Shown piece after piece: positions 1-9,463 of a stretch of 64,000 nt of DNA. Source of the DNA: Tissierella sp. MB52-C2 (lineage in GTDB: Bacteria; Bacillota; Clostridia; Tissierellales; Tissierellaceae); NCBI RefSeq assembly GCF_030931715.1, contig NZ_CP133261.1:3140643-3204642 (forward strand). Reading direction: 5' to 3'. The notes under the pieces were generated by a model. The model was not told the DNA's origin, did not search any database, and was given only the letters and a program-made list of their open reading frames with translations. Every line of letters begins with the position of its first letter. Positions within the stretch are counted from its first letter, which is position 1. A program made the position numbers and the translations under genes.

Positions 1-2434
1 CTTTAGAGCCCATACTACTAAAGCTTATCTCCTCACCTTTCGTCGCAACATATGGTCCATTTGCTTCTGCTACTGGAGGATTGTTTACCTGTATTGTCCC
101 ATCACCTGTAAGTATTCCATGAAATACTACATCAAATTCTGCTTCATCTAATGAATTCACTTTATAATTTGTAAAGTAGCATACTACTGTTTCATACCCA
201 CTCCATGGATAAGATGTAAGTGCGTTTAAAGATTCATTCGCCATTAAATCCATGTATTCCCAATCTGCTATAGGTCCTTGAGATGTTGCTTTTGTATATG
301 TCCCACGTAATGTGAATGTTTTAAAAAATTCTGATTGTGATTGAGTTGTTGTTATATTTGTCAAATCCACAACTGAAGTTATATCTGAGTATATTGACTC
401 CAGGTCTTTTCTTGTATGGGTTTCTAAGTAGTCATCAGCTACAAGAGGAACATAGTAAGTATTTATGTTGTCTACTAAATGTTGCATTTGATTTTGATAT
501 TCTGTGTTTAATCGATTATCATTACTATATTGGCTTATTAAGTTATCATATTCCCTTACATTATTTGTCTTTACGGCATTATTTAAACTGTTAAACATAT
601 CCTTATTCTTTTCATGCATATAATTATAAACAGCAAAACCATAGGTATAAAAAGTAAAACCACTATCATATGATGAATGTAAAGTTTTAGATAAGGAATA
701 TCTGTCTTCCACTCTTCCAATATTGGATACCATAGTTTTTCTCGGAACAATCCCATCAGTACGAGTAGAACCAGCAAACCATTCAGCTCCACCTTCTTCA
801 AACCATGTTAATCTTTCATTATTATAAATCTCCGATTCCCCCCACATACCAGGTACTAAATATCTACCTTGTAAATAGTGAGTAAATTCATGGCGGAATA
901 ACTCTTCTAATGTATATATGCTATCTTGAGGAGTTCTTTCATAGGTATAAAAGGATCCCCAGCTCTCTATATACATACCGCCATTATTAGTATCTAGCCC
1001 AAACAAATATCTATTCATATTATACTCATGAGGACTATTATAAATATAGCATGTCAATACTTCATCAGTATTATTGGCCTCAAGTGGAGTATCACTTCCT
1101 ATGGCTCTATAAAATTGTGCTCTAACTTCATGTGAAGCCCAATATAGCCTTTTAACTTTATCAATTGTAACATCATCTCCAGCATATATGATTAATTTAT
1201 CATCATCAAAAGTATATCTTTTAGGCAGATATTTATTTATTCCATCTTGTGTGATTTCCTTAATATCTATTCTTCTGCCATAATAATCTAATCCATCATA
1301 ATTATCTACTATGGATGAAGCAGCTTGAAAATACGGTTCCTCTAAATACGGATAGGAGCTCATTGCCTGTGTGAGGACTCTATTTCCTTCACTTGGATTA
1401 CTATGAACTTTCCCTAACGTTCCCATCCAGTATAGTCCATTATTTATAAGCCATCCATTATCTGAATTAAAGTTTCCTAATAGTGCTATATTGGATACTT
1501 GTGTTATAAAATCATCAATTCTGCCGTACCAAATAGTTTTTGATGGTATAACTCCATTATAAAGTTCTTCATTAATGTCATATTCTATACCACCACCTAA
1601 GTTGTAAATAGCTGTTCCTTTTGCATTATCCTTTATATAGGTATTTATATTTGATTGAAATTGCTGAAATATAGGAATAGTGCGGTTGATTATATCTACA
1701 TTGGTTGACCCGTTCCACATAAGAAGACCTATGGAAGATACTAAATCATCCTGCTGTGCTGTACCTAATTTGAAGTTAACATTATTCATAACTGAAACTA
1801 TTGCAGGTAAACATTTATCATGATAATTTCTACTATTAAGCTCACTTAATTGACTATTATAAAATCCTAAATAAAAACCTGCTCTAACTACTTCACAAAG
1901 TGTAGGGATACCTTTGTTATCTGTACTTGTATATTGTCTTCCACGAACATTTATTGCATCAATAAGCGCTTCCATACGACTTTGATTAGAATAAAATTCA
2001 TATGCATCTTGGCTATATTGAAATAAATCTGTAATATCACTGTATTTAAGGGTAACTAGCAGGTTTACTAAATCAGTATAATTTAATGTCTTTAGATAAG
2101 ACATTGAGTAGGTGCTTTCCCCTGCAGCAAATGGTCTTATATCCTGGAAACTTTGGTCAATAGATTCCGACTGTGGCGGTTCAGGTGATTTGATTGCTAA
2201 TAAATCATCTGTGATTTCTCTTGAAAATATACTACTCTCCTTTTTTTCTCTATTCTCTATTTTTCCTATAGGTAGTTGATTTGATACTGATGAAGCATTG
2301 GGATTATCATTTACTGCTAAAACTAAGCCACTGAAAACATTGCTTAACAACAAAGTAATAATGCAAAACAAACATATAATTTTATATAATTTATGACTGC
2401 CTTTTTTTTGATTTTTACCAATTGTTTTTTCCAT
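1..2434 (-). CDS. Secreted microbial collagenase (peptidase M9), C-terminus cut by window edge
   Basis: Secreted zinc metalloprotease that degrades collagen or gelatin outside the cell. The reading frame is open from an ATG at 2434 (ribosome site AGGAGAGG just upstream) to the left edge, at least 811 residues. A basic, hydrophobic signal peptide covers about residues 1-40. An M9 activator domain follows, then the gluzincin core with HEFTH at residues 515-519 and the third ligand in EGGAEWFAGS at E547; the 32-residue spacing equals that of C. histolyticum ColG (523 and 555, recalled). Near the cut edge a PKD domain starts (NNPPVAEANGPY), so more PKD or collagen-binding domains are expected beyond position 1. 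It stands alone, transcribed leftwards. Family assignment is firm; full domain layout cannot be seen. Confidence 0.93.
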   Translation of the reverse strand, partial: MEKTIGKNQKKGSHKLYKIICLFCIITLLLSNVFSGLVLAVNDNPNASSVSNQLPIGKIENREKKESSIFSREITDDLLAIKSPEPPQSESIDQSFQDIRPFAAGESTYSMSYLKTLNYTDLVNLLVTLKYSDITDLFQYSQDAYEFYSNQSRMEALIDAINVRGRQYTSTDNKGIPTLCEVVRAGFYLGFYNSQLSELNSRNYHDKCLPAIVSVMNNVNFKLGTAQQDDLVSSIGLLMWNGSTNVDIINRTIPIFQQFQSNINTYIKDNAKGTAIYNLGGGIEYDINEELYNGVIPSKTIWYGRIDDFITQVSNIALLGNFNSDNGWLINNGLYWMGTLGKVHSNPSEGNRVLTQAMSSYPYLEEPYFQAASSIVDNYDGLDYYGRRIDIKEITQDGINKYLPKRYTFDDDKLIIYAGDDVTIDKVKRLYWASHEVRAQFYRAIGSDTPLEANNTDEVLTCYIYNSPHEYNMNRYLFGLDTNNGGMYIESWGSFYTYERTPQDSIYTLEELFRHEFTHYLQGRYLVPGMWGESEIYNNERLTWFEEGGAEWFAGSTRTDGIVPRKTMVSNIGRVEDRYSLSKTLHSSYDSGFTFYTYGFAVYNYMHEKNKDMFNSLNNAVKTNNVREYDNLISQYSNDNRLNTEYQNQMQHLVDNINTYYVPLVADDYLETHTRKDLESIYSDITSVVDLTNITTTQSQSEFFKTFTLRGTYTKATSQGPIADWEYMDLMANESLNALTSYPWSGYETVVCYFTNYKVNSLDEAEFDVVFHGILTGDGTIQVNNPPVAEANGPYVATKGEEISFSSMGSK

Positions 2435-2954
2435 AATATAATCCTCTCCTTTAAAACAATTTTATTTTATAAACAGCTCTTGATAAAAATGCAATAGTCA
2501 CCTCCTTGGATAATATAGTTAAAACTTAATTGATATACTTTCTTCCCTACTGATTTAATGAGATAATATTCATGACTTTTATATAGTTTCTTTATCTGCC
2601 AAACTTGCCAATAATATTGATATCATTTAACTTTGTTCAGATTGGGAGTATGAAAGTATTAATCTTCAAATATTCCAATATTCTGAATATTTATTCCGTG
2701 CATAAAAGTAATAATGCTATGCCTCTTAATCTAGTAATAATATGGGAAAGATAATATTAAATGATAGAAATTACAACATCTATATTACAGTAGGAGCTGG
2801 ATACTATTTTCAAGTAAACTATGAGTCAACTTTTTTAGAAAGACCATGTACTAAGAACTGAGTATAAAAGATATAATTGTATATTGCAATCTTTATGCCA
2901 CTTTTGCACTTTATTGAAATACAATGATATCAATAATATTAATACATTAAAATT
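2435..2954. other. Gene-poor intergenic stretch upstream of the collagenase
   Basis: About 500 AT-rich bases without a convincing gene. On the minus strand a near-perfect Shine-Dalgarno (AAGGAGGTGA, 2498-2507) is followed six bases later by TTG and a 10-codon frame ending before the collagenase start; it could be a leader peptide or a remnant. On the plus strand an ATG at 2742 opens a 39-codon frame to 2861 (MGKIILNDRNYNIYITVGAG...) with protein-like composition but no ribosome site. I see no conserved RNA or repeat here. Confidence 0.4.
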
Positions 2955-3006
2955 AAAAATAAATAAGAAAAAGTATTAAATTTAATACTTTTTCTTATTT
3001 ATTTTT
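2955..3006 (-). terminator. 52-nt perfect palindrome, probable terminator of the trp-aroC operon
   Basis: Two 26-base arms (2955-2980 and 2981-3006) are exact reverse complements with no spacer. The hairpin is almost wholly A/T with A-rich and T-rich ends, so it could end transcription on either strand. It lies 79 bases past the aroC stop, between the leftward operon and the leftward collagenase gene. Confidence 0.6.
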
Positions 3007-3084
3007 AAAAATCAGTATGAAATTTCAGACCTAATCCAAAGTTATAGTAAAATTAATTCATATCCTATCTACCCATTTGTATTA

Positions 3085-4209
3085 TTACCGCTCTTTTAAT
3101 CCAGCAATATAACTTTTAAAATTAAATTTAAGTTCTTCTATACTATCTCCGCCAAATTTTTTCATTATTTCATTAGCCAATACATATGCCAGCATATTTT
3201 CTGCTACAATGCTAGCTGATGGTACAGCACAAACATCTGATCTTTCAAATTGAGCATAAGCCTGCTCTTTTGTCTCCATATCTATAGTATTTAAAGGTTT
3301 CTTTAGGGTAGGTATAGGTTTCATAACTGCTCTAAATACTATATTTTCTCCGTTGGAAACTCCTCCTTCAATTCCACCTGCATTATTGGTTTCTCTATGG
3401 TATCCATTGACATCATAGTATATCTCATCGTGTACTTTTGAACCAGGCTTATTAGATGTATTAAATCCTAGACCAAATTCAATTCCCTTTATTCCAGGAA
3501 TACTCATTATGCTATAAGCAATTTTTCCATCTAATCTTCTGTCCCAACTAGTATAACTTCCTAACCCTACTGGAACATTCATACCTATTACCTCTATGAC
3601 TCCACCTAAAGTATCTCCTTCCTTTCTTATATTATTTATTTTTTCTATCATAATTTTTTCGGTTTTTGAGTCTAGAACCCTTAGAATAGATTTATCTGCC
3701 TTCAGAAGTTCTTCTTTATTTATATTAACGCAGTTTTCTTTGGGAACTTCAACTTCTCCAATTTTAATTACATGGCTATATACTTCTATATTGAGAGTTT
3801 TTAATAACAATTTACATATACCGCCTAATGCAACTCTCATAGCCGTTTCTCTTGCGCTAGCCCTTTCTAAAACACTTCTCCCACCTTTCCGATTATACTT
3901 CAACGTCCCTGCTAAATCTCCATGACCTGGTCTAGGTCTCATTACCTCTGTTAATTCAATATTAGTTCCTCTATTTTTAATCATAATTGATATTGGATTT
4001 CCTGTAGTATGGCAATTATTTATCCCAGATAAAACTATTATTTCATCTTTTTCTATAGCCATTCTTTCACTTCTTCCATATCCTTTTTGTCTTCTTTTAA
4101 GCTCATGATTTATATATTCTATATTAAAATATAAATTTGCTGGAAGTCCTTCTATTATTCCCTGCAAACTATCACCATGAGATTCTCCCGATGTTAAAAA
4201 CCTAATCAT
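3085..4209 (-). CDS. aroC: Chorismate synthase
   Basis: Makes chorismate from 5-enolpyruvylshikimate 3-phosphate, the last step of the shikimate pathway, using reduced FMN. The 374-residue protein begins MIRFLTSGESHGDSLQGIIEG, the family signature, and carries the internal FMN-site motifs RPGHGDLAGTLKY and RASARETAMRVA and the C-terminal FERSDVCAVPSASIVAENMLA block. Length is normal for bacterial AroC. It is the last gene of the leftward trp operon, 57 bases after aroF, so the cell couples chorismate supply to tryptophan demand through the same T-box leader. The start follows GGAGGGTCTAA. Confidence 0.97.
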   Translation of the reverse strand: MIRFLTSGESHGDSLQGIIEGLPANLYFNIEYINHELKRRQKGYGRSERMAIEKDEIIVLSGINNCHTTGNPISIMIKNRGTNIELTEVMRPRPGHGDLAGTLKYNRKGGRSVLERASARETAMRVALGGICKLLLKTLNIEVYSHVIKIGEVEVPKENCVNINKEELLKADKSILRVLDSKTEKIMIEKINNIRKEGDTLGGVIEVIGMNVPVGLGSYTSWDRRLDGKIAYSIMSIPGIKGIEFGLGFNTSNKPGSKVHDEIYYDVNGYHRETNNAGGIEGGVSNGENIVFRAVMKPIPTLKKPLNTIDMETKEQAYAQFERSDVCAVPSASIVAENMLAYVLANEIMKKFGGDSIEELKFNFKSYIAGLKER

Positions 4210-4266
4210 TTAGACCCTCCTATAAAATTAAATAAATTAATATTTTAAACAAAGAATTTTATTTTA

Positions 4267-5088
4267 TTACAATATTTTATTTTCAACTTTTGCAATAAGC
4301 TTTAAAGATTCCATAAGCTTTTTAAATCTACCTGTGGTTATAGACTGCTCCCCATCACACCTAGCATTTAAAGGGTCATTATGAACTTCAATAATTAATC
4401 CATCTGCTCCTACTGCTATAGCAGCTTTTGATAGAGGTTCTACTAACCACCACAAACCAGTGCCATGGCTAGGATCTACTATGACTGGAAGATGACTTAG
4501 CTTCTTCAGTATAGGAACTGCACTTAGGTCTAAAGTGTTCCTTGTATATCTTTCAAAAGTTCTAATTCCTCTTTCACATAAAATTACATTTTCATTTCCT
4601 TCCAACATAATATATTCAGCAGCCATTAAAAACTCCTCAATAGTAGCTGACATTCCTCTCTTTAAAAGCACTGGTTTTTTTATCTTTCCAACTTCTTTTA
4701 AAAGAGGGTAATTCTGCATATTTCTTGCTCCAATTTGGATAACATCTACATCTTCTAAGAACCTATCTAAATATTCTAAAGACATGAGTTCTGTCACAAT
4801 AGGAAGTCCTGTTTTTTCCTTGGCTATTTTTAATAACTCTAATCCATTTTCACCTAATCCCTGAAAGCTATAAGGTGAAGTCCTGGGCTTAAAAACTCCG
4901 CCTCTTAAAAAAGTTGCTCCTGATACCTTTACTCTTTTTGCTATATTAACTATTTGTTCTTCACTTTCTACAGAACAAGGTCCAGCTATTATTGTTATAT
5001 TATTACCGCCTATGCTATTTTCACCAACATTTATTGTTGAGTTAATAGGATGTAAAATTCTATTAACCTTATTAAGACCTATTTCCAT
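4267..5088 (-). CDS. aroF: 3-deoxy-7-phosphoheptulonate (DAHP) synthase, type I-beta, without regulatory domain
   Basis: First shikimate-pathway step: condenses phosphoenolpyruvate and erythrose 4-phosphate into DAHP. The barrel motifs [26 protein letters not shown] and the C-terminal [11 protein letters not shown] are those of the KDO8P-synthase-like (I-beta) class. The catalytic barrel begins within about 30 residues of the start, so the N-terminal ferredoxin-like feedback domain found in e.g. the Thermotoga enzyme is missing (family knowledge), which suggests control at the transcript level. I chose ATG at 5088 because GGGGGAGG lies just upstream; an ATG at 5106 and a TTG at 5109, both overlapping trpA, are alternatives. 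Located between trpA and aroC. Confidence 0.93.
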   Translation of the reverse strand: MEIGLNKVNRILHPINSTINVGENSIGGNNITIIAGPCSVESEEQIVNIAKRVKVSGATFLRGGVFKPRTSPYSFQGLGENGLELLKIAKEKTGLPIVTELMSLEYLDRFLEDVDVIQIGARNMQNYPLLKEVGKIKKPVLLKRGMSATIEEFLMAAEYIMLEGNENVILCERGIRTFERYTRNTLDLSAVPILKKLSHLPVIVDPSHGTGLWWLVEPLSKAAIAVGADGLIIEVHNDPLNARCDGEQSITTGRFKKLMESLKLIAKVENKIL

Positions 5089-5098
5089 GAGCCTCCCC

Positions 5099-5896
5099 CT
5101 ATTCATCAATTGCTTCTTTTAAGCTTTTCACAAATTCATAAACTCTTCTTTCACTATTTCCTGATTCTATACCTTTCTCTATTTCTTTAACAATTGCACT
5201 TCCAACAATCAATCCATCAGCTAAACTCTTTAATTTTCTTAGACTTTCTGCATCAGATATGCCAAAACCTATAGCTAAAGGAATCTTTGAATACTTCCTT
5301 ACTTCCTTAATAAAATTCTCTAATCCTTCATCAAAATTCTCTCTTGTTCCTGTAACTCCTTTGGAAGAAATGCAATAAATAAATCCTCTCCCTTCTTTAA
5401 CTATTGATTCTATCCTGCTATGAGAAGTTGGAGCAACTAGGGCTATTAAATCCATAGAATAATCCTTAATCATTTCATTTAATATTTTCCTCTCTTCCAA
5501 AGGAAGATCTGGGATAATCAAACCATCTATTCCACATTTTTTACATTTATTTAAAATTTTTTTTACTCCATAAGAAAAAACCGTATTGTAATATACTAAG
5601 AAAACCAAGGGAATTTCTGTTTTGATTCTTAGTGTTGAAACCATTGAAAAAATAGATTCCATATTAATATTTTGACTTAAGGCCCTTGATGAAGCTCTTT
5701 GTATAACAGGTCCGTCTGCTAGGGGATCTGAGTATGGAATTCCTAATTCAACAATGTCAGCTCCTGCTTTTTCCATTTCCAAAACTAATTCTATGGTTTT
5801 ATCCAAAGAAGGATCTCCCAAAGTAATATAAGTTATTAAAGCTTTTCTATTTTGTTCCTTAATTTGGTTAAACTTCCTTTCTATTCTACTGTCCAT
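5099..5896 (-). CDS. trpA: Tryptophan synthase alpha subunit
   Basis: Cleaves indole-3-glycerol phosphate to indole, channelled to TrpB. Conserved blocks are [40 protein letters not shown] (catalytic Glu in [10 protein letters not shown]), [11 protein letters not shown] with the second catalytic Asp, and the phosphate-binding GFGISDAES and [10 protein letters not shown] near the end. The open frame extends to 5917, but I place the start at ATG 5896, behind GGAGG inside the end of trpB, giving MDSRIERKF as in relatives and an 11-base overlap with trpB that fits translational coupling. Confidence 0.96.
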   Translation of the reverse strand: MDSRIERKFNQIKEQNRKALITYITLGDPSLDKTIELVLEMEKAGADIVELGIPYSDPLADGPVIQRASSRALSQNINMESIFSMVSTLRIKTEIPLVFLVYYNTVFSYGVKKILNKCKKCGIDGLIIPDLPLEERKILNEMIKDYSMDLIALVAPTSHSRIESIVKEGRGFIYCISSKGVTGTRENFDEGLENFIKEVRKYSKIPLAIGFGISDAESLRKLKSLADGLIVGSAIVKEIEKGIESGNSERRVYEFVKSLKEAIDE

Positions 5897-7067
5897 CTTC
5901 CAGTTCCTCCAACACATTAAATAATGTATCCATGTCTTTATCTCCTCTTCCGGATAAATTCACTACAATAATATCTTCTTTATCTGTTTCTCTAGTTAAT
6001 TTCATTAAATAGGCTATAGCATGAGCACTTTCTAAAGCAGGTATAATTCCTTCTATCTTAGTTAGGTATCGAAAAGCTTCTATTGCCTCATTATCATTTA
6101 TGGCTACATATTTAATTCTGTTAATAGAATTAAAATAAGCATGTTCTGGTCCAACCCCTGGGTAATCAAGACCTGCTGATATTGAGTGCACTGGTTTAAT
6201 CTGCCCATTTTCATCCTGCAACAAATAAGTCATCATTCCATGTATGACTCCTAATCTGCCTTTGGAAATACTAGCTGCATGATATTCTGTATCTATTCCC
6301 TTTCCTCCTGCTTCAACACCATACATCTCTACCTTTTCCTCAATAAAAGGATAGAATAGACCCATTGCATTACTTCCTCCACCTACACAAGCTACTAAAT
6401 AATCTGGCGTTCTACCTTCCTTCTCCATAATTTGCTCCTTCACTTCATCTCCTATAATTCTTTGAAAATCTCTCACCATTGTAGGATAAGGATGGGGTCC
6501 TACTACTGATCCAATTACATAAAAAGTATCTTCTGGATTAGCAACCCAATGTCTAATAGCTTCATTAGTAGCATCCTTCAAAGTTTTTGTACCTGAAGTT
6601 ACAGAGTTTATTCTAGCTCCTAGCATCTTCATCTTCAAAACATTTAATCCTTGCCTTTTTATATCCTCCTCACCCATAAACACTTCACAAGAGATATCAA
6701 ACATTGCACAAATAGTAGCTGTGGCTACTCCGTGTTGCCCTGCACCTGTTTCTGCAATTATTTTCTTTTTTCCCATTTTTTTAGCAAGTAGTACCTGACC
6801 GATTACATTATTTATCTTGTGAGCTCCTGTATGGTTTAAGTCCTCCCTCTTTAGATAAATCTTACCTCCACCTAGTTTTCTTGTTAAATTTTCCGCGTAA
6901 TATAGTGGAGTAGGTCTTCCAGAATACTCTTGACAATAATACATATATTCCTTTTTAAAACTATCATCATCTTTTATATTAACAAATGCTTTTTCAAGTT
7001 CTATTAATGGATTCATTAAAGTTTCTGGTACAAACTGCCCTCCAAATTGTCCAAATCTTGTATTCAT
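5886..7067 (-). CDS. trpB: Tryptophan synthase beta subunit
   Basis: PLP enzyme joining indole and serine to make tryptophan. 393 residues, normal length. It begins [20 protein letters not shown] and contains [16 protein letters not shown] with the PLP lysine, [13 protein letters not shown], the phosphate loop [10 protein letters not shown], and the C-terminal [11 protein letters not shown]. It is the TrpB1 (alpha-dependent) kind. Five bases separate it from trpF upstream and it overlaps trpA downstream. Confidence 0.97.
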   Translation of the reverse strand: MNTRFGQFGGQFVPETLMNPLIELEKAFVNIKDDDSFKKEYMYYCQEYSGRPTPLYYAENLTRKLGGGKIYLKREDLNHTGAHKINNVIGQVLLAKKMGKKKIIAETGAGQHGVATATICAMFDISCEVFMGEEDIKRQGLNVLKMKMLGARINSVTSGTKTLKDATNEAIRHWVANPEDTFYVIGSVVGPHPYPTMVRDFQRIIGDEVKEQIMEKEGRTPDYLVACVGGGSNAMGLFYPFIEEKVEMYGVEAGGKGIDTEYHAASISKGRLGVIHGMMTYLLQDENGQIKPVHSISAGLDYPGVGPEHAYFNSINRIKYVAINDNEAIEAFRYLTKIEGIIPALESAHAIAYLMKLTRETDKEDIIVVNLSGRGDKDMDTLFNVLEELEDGQ

Positions 7068-7072
7068 ATAAA

Positions 7073-7684
7073 TTATCCCCTTACTTTTTCTATAAAATCT
7101 TTTATCTTTCCATAATCCTTATATCCATCTGTCTCTACTCCAGAGCTTACATCTACTACTGTAGGTCTAACTATCTGTATAGCATTTTTAATATTTTCCG
7201 AATATAATCCCCCTGCTAAAACTATAGATTTAGTTTTACCAATCTCTTTAGCTAATTCCCAATTAAACCTTTTTCCTGTCCCCCCAACTTCTCCTTCTAT
7301 CCAAGTATCTAAAAGATATTTATCAACCTTATATTCTTCTAATAAACCTAGACTTTTTTCATCCTTTACAAGAAAGGATTTCCATACTTCATTTTCAAAA
7401 CAATTACAATAACTAGGGCTTTCATCTCCGTGGAATTGAAGTATATCCAGATTACAAAGTTTTTCTATTTCTTTTACTTCTTCTATAGAGTGATTTAGAA
7501 ATACACCAACCTTTTTTATATCTTTATTTAAGCTATTCACTAATCTCCTTGCCATATAAGGATCAATTTGTCTTTTACTTTTTGTAAATACAAATCCTAT
7601 ATATTCTGGTTTTAATCTATTTACATAATCTATGTCTTCATATCTTCTCAATCCACAGATCTTTATTCCTACCAAATCATTCAC
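7073..7684 (-). CDS. trpF: Phosphoribosylanthranilate isomerase
   Basis: Amadori rearrangement of phosphoribosylanthranilate to CdRP. 203 residues with [11 protein letters not shown] at the start (catalytic Cys), QFHGDES in the middle and [10 protein letters not shown] ... [14 protein letters not shown] at the end, with the catalytic Asp region [17 protein letters not shown]. It overlaps the trpC stop by eight bases. ATG at 7684 has a short spacing to AGAGG; a TTG three codons later (VGIKICG) fits the ribosome site better and may be the true start. Confidence 0.95.
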   Translation of the reverse strand: MNDLVGIKICGLRRYEDIDYVNRLKPEYIGFVFTKSKRQIDPYMARRLVNSLNKDIKKVGVFLNHSIEEVKEIEKLCNLDILQFHGDESPSYCNCFENEVWKSFLVKDEKSLGLLEEYKVDKYLLDTWIEGEVGGTGKRFNWELAKEIGKTKSIVLAGGLYSENIKNAIQIVRPTVVDVSSGVETDGYKDYGKIKDFIEKVRG

Positions 7685-8450
7685 CTCTTAATTCCTTTAT
7701 CTTATCTTCAATAGATTTAGATTTCATAAAACTTTCCCCAATTAAAACACCGTCTACACCTATGGTTTTTAGATACTCCATATCTTTTCTATTAGAAATA
7801 CCACTTTCACTAATGACTACTTTATCCTTTGGTATATAGCGTATTAATTTTTCTGTAGTTTCTACCTTTACTTCAAAGGTCTTTAAATTTCTATTGTTAA
7901 TCCCTATTATTTCTGTCCCAACCTCTAATACTTTTACTAACTCATCTAAATCATGGACTTCCACTAAACACTGAAGATTAATGTCTTTAGCTATTTTTTG
8001 GAATTCTATTAATTCTTTTTTTGTTAGAAGAGCTGCAATAAGCAAAATAGCATCTGCTCCTAATGCCTTGGACTGATATATTTGATATGAATCAATTATA
8101 AAATCTTTTCTAAGGATAGGTATTTTAGTTTCTTTTCTTATTAAGGATAAATATTCATTTTTTCCAAAGAAAAATTCTTCTTCAGTCAAAACTGAAATAG
8201 CATCTATTCGATTTTTTTCATAAATTCTACCTATTGATATAGGGTTAAAATCTTCCCTGATAATACCTTTTGAAGGAGAAGCTTTTTTTACTTCTCCTAT
8301 TATATTTAATTTTTCTTTTTTTCCTATAGCTCTTTTAAAATCTCTAGTATCTAAATTTCTAATTTGTTTTTTCAAATTTTCAATGGACATAATTGACTTT
8401 TCTATTTCTACTTTTTTTCTTTTTAAAGAAGCAATTTTTTCTAATATCAC
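7677..8450 (-). CDS. trpC: Indole-3-glycerol phosphate synthase
   Basis: Ring closure of CdRP to indole-3-glycerol phosphate. 257 residues. Family blocks: IGEVKKASPSKGIIREDFNP (with the catalytic Lys), ISVLTEEEFFFGKNEYL, PILRKDFIIDSYQIYQ, GINNRNLKTFEV and VISESGISNRKDMEYL, then GVDGVLIGESFMKS. It starts with GTG overlapping the trpD stop (GTGA), so the two are translationally coupled. Confidence 0.96.
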   Translation of the reverse strand: MILEKIASLKRKKVEIEKSIMSIENLKKQIRNLDTRDFKRAIGKKEKLNIIGEVKKASPSKGIIREDFNPISIGRIYEKNRIDAISVLTEEEFFFGKNEYLSLIRKETKIPILRKDFIIDSYQIYQSKALGADAILLIAALLTKKELIEFQKIAKDINLQCLVEVHDLDELVKVLEVGTEIIGINNRNLKTFEVKVETTEKLIRYIPKDKVVISESGISNRKDMEYLKTIGVDGVLIGESFMKSKSIEDKIKELRGE

Positions 8451-9463
8451 TTCTTCATCTCCTGACTAAGTTTAATCAATTGATTTAATTTATCCAATGC
8501 AAGTCCTTTATCTATTGTTTCCTTTGATTTCTCTATTCCTTCTCCCAAGGAGTTTGCTGCTTTTCCTACATATATGGCTGCCCCTGCATTTAATAAGACC
8601 ATATCACGCTTAGGTCCTTTCTCACCTTTTAATATATCTAGTAAAATCTTTGCATTTTCTTCTGGATTACCTCCTTGGATTTTTTCAATTTGATTAAAAG
8701 GTATTCCATAATCCTTAGGGTCTAAATAATATTCATAGATTTCACCATTTTTTAGTTCAGACACCTTGGTCTTTGTGGTAATAGTAATCTCATCTAAGCC
8801 GTCTAATCCATGAACTACCATACATCTTTCCAACCCCAATTCTTTAAGAGACTTTGCCATAGTAGTCGTGAGTTTTTCACTAAACACACCAAGGACTTGC
8901 CCTTTAGGGTTGGCAGGATTTGTTAAAGGGCCTAAAATATTAAATATAGTTCTCGTTCCTAATTCTTTACGAGGATTTATAGCATATTTCATACTCTGGT
9001 GAAAGTTTGGGGCAAATATAAATCCTATTCGTAGTTCGTCTATACACCTTTTAACATCTATAGGAGAAAGATTAATATTGACTCCTAAACTTTCTAATAC
9101 ATCTGCACTTCCACATTTGCTGGACATAGACCTATTTCCATGTTTTACAATAGTCACTGAGGCAGCTGCTGCTACAAAAGCTGCTGCCGTTGATATATTA
9201 AATGTATTACCTTTATCTCCTCCAGTCCCACAAGTATCTACTGTATAGTTGCTATTTGCTTCAATCTTTATAGATCTTTCCTTCATAACCTTAGCAGCAC
9301 CAGTGATTTCTTCTAAGGTCTCTCCCTTCATGCGAAGAGCTGTAAGAAATCCACCTATTTGAGAAGGAGTAGCCTTACCTTCCATTATGCTATTCATTAC
9401 ACTACTTATCTCATCTTCCGTTAAGTTTTTATAATTTATAACTTTATCTATTGCTGACTGCAT
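8447..9463 (-). CDS. trpD: Anthranilate phosphoribosyltransferase
   Basis: Transfers the phosphoribosyl group from PRPP to anthranilate. 338 residues, a stand-alone TrpD without a fused glutaminase. Conserved: VDTCGTGGDKGNTFNIST (PRPP site), VKHGNRSMSSKCGSADVLE, and RTIFNILGPLTNPA. It overlaps trpE by 16 bases upstream and trpC by 4 downstream. No trpG occurs next to it, so the glutaminase for TrpE must lie elsewhere. Confidence 0.96.
   Translation of the reverse strand: MQSAIDKVINYKNLTEDEISSVMNSIMEGKATPSQIGGFLTALRMKGETLEEITGAAKVMKERSIKIEANSNYTVDTCGTGGDKGNTFNISTAAAFVAAAASVTIVKHGNRSMSSKCGSADVLESLGVNINLSPIDVKRCIDELRIGFIFAPNFHQSMKYAINPRKELGTRTIFNILGPLTNPANPKGQVLGVFSEKLTTTMAKSLKELGLERCMVVHGLDGLDEITITTKTKVSELKNGEIYEYYLDPKDYGIPFNQIEKIQGGNPEENAKILLDILKGEKGPKRDMVLLNAGAAIYVGKAANSLGEGIEKSKETIDKGLALDKLNQLIKLSQEMKK

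Noticed and set aside
337-801. Short frames within 337-801
   Set aside because: They lie inside the collagenase reading frame, which has clear catalytic motifs.
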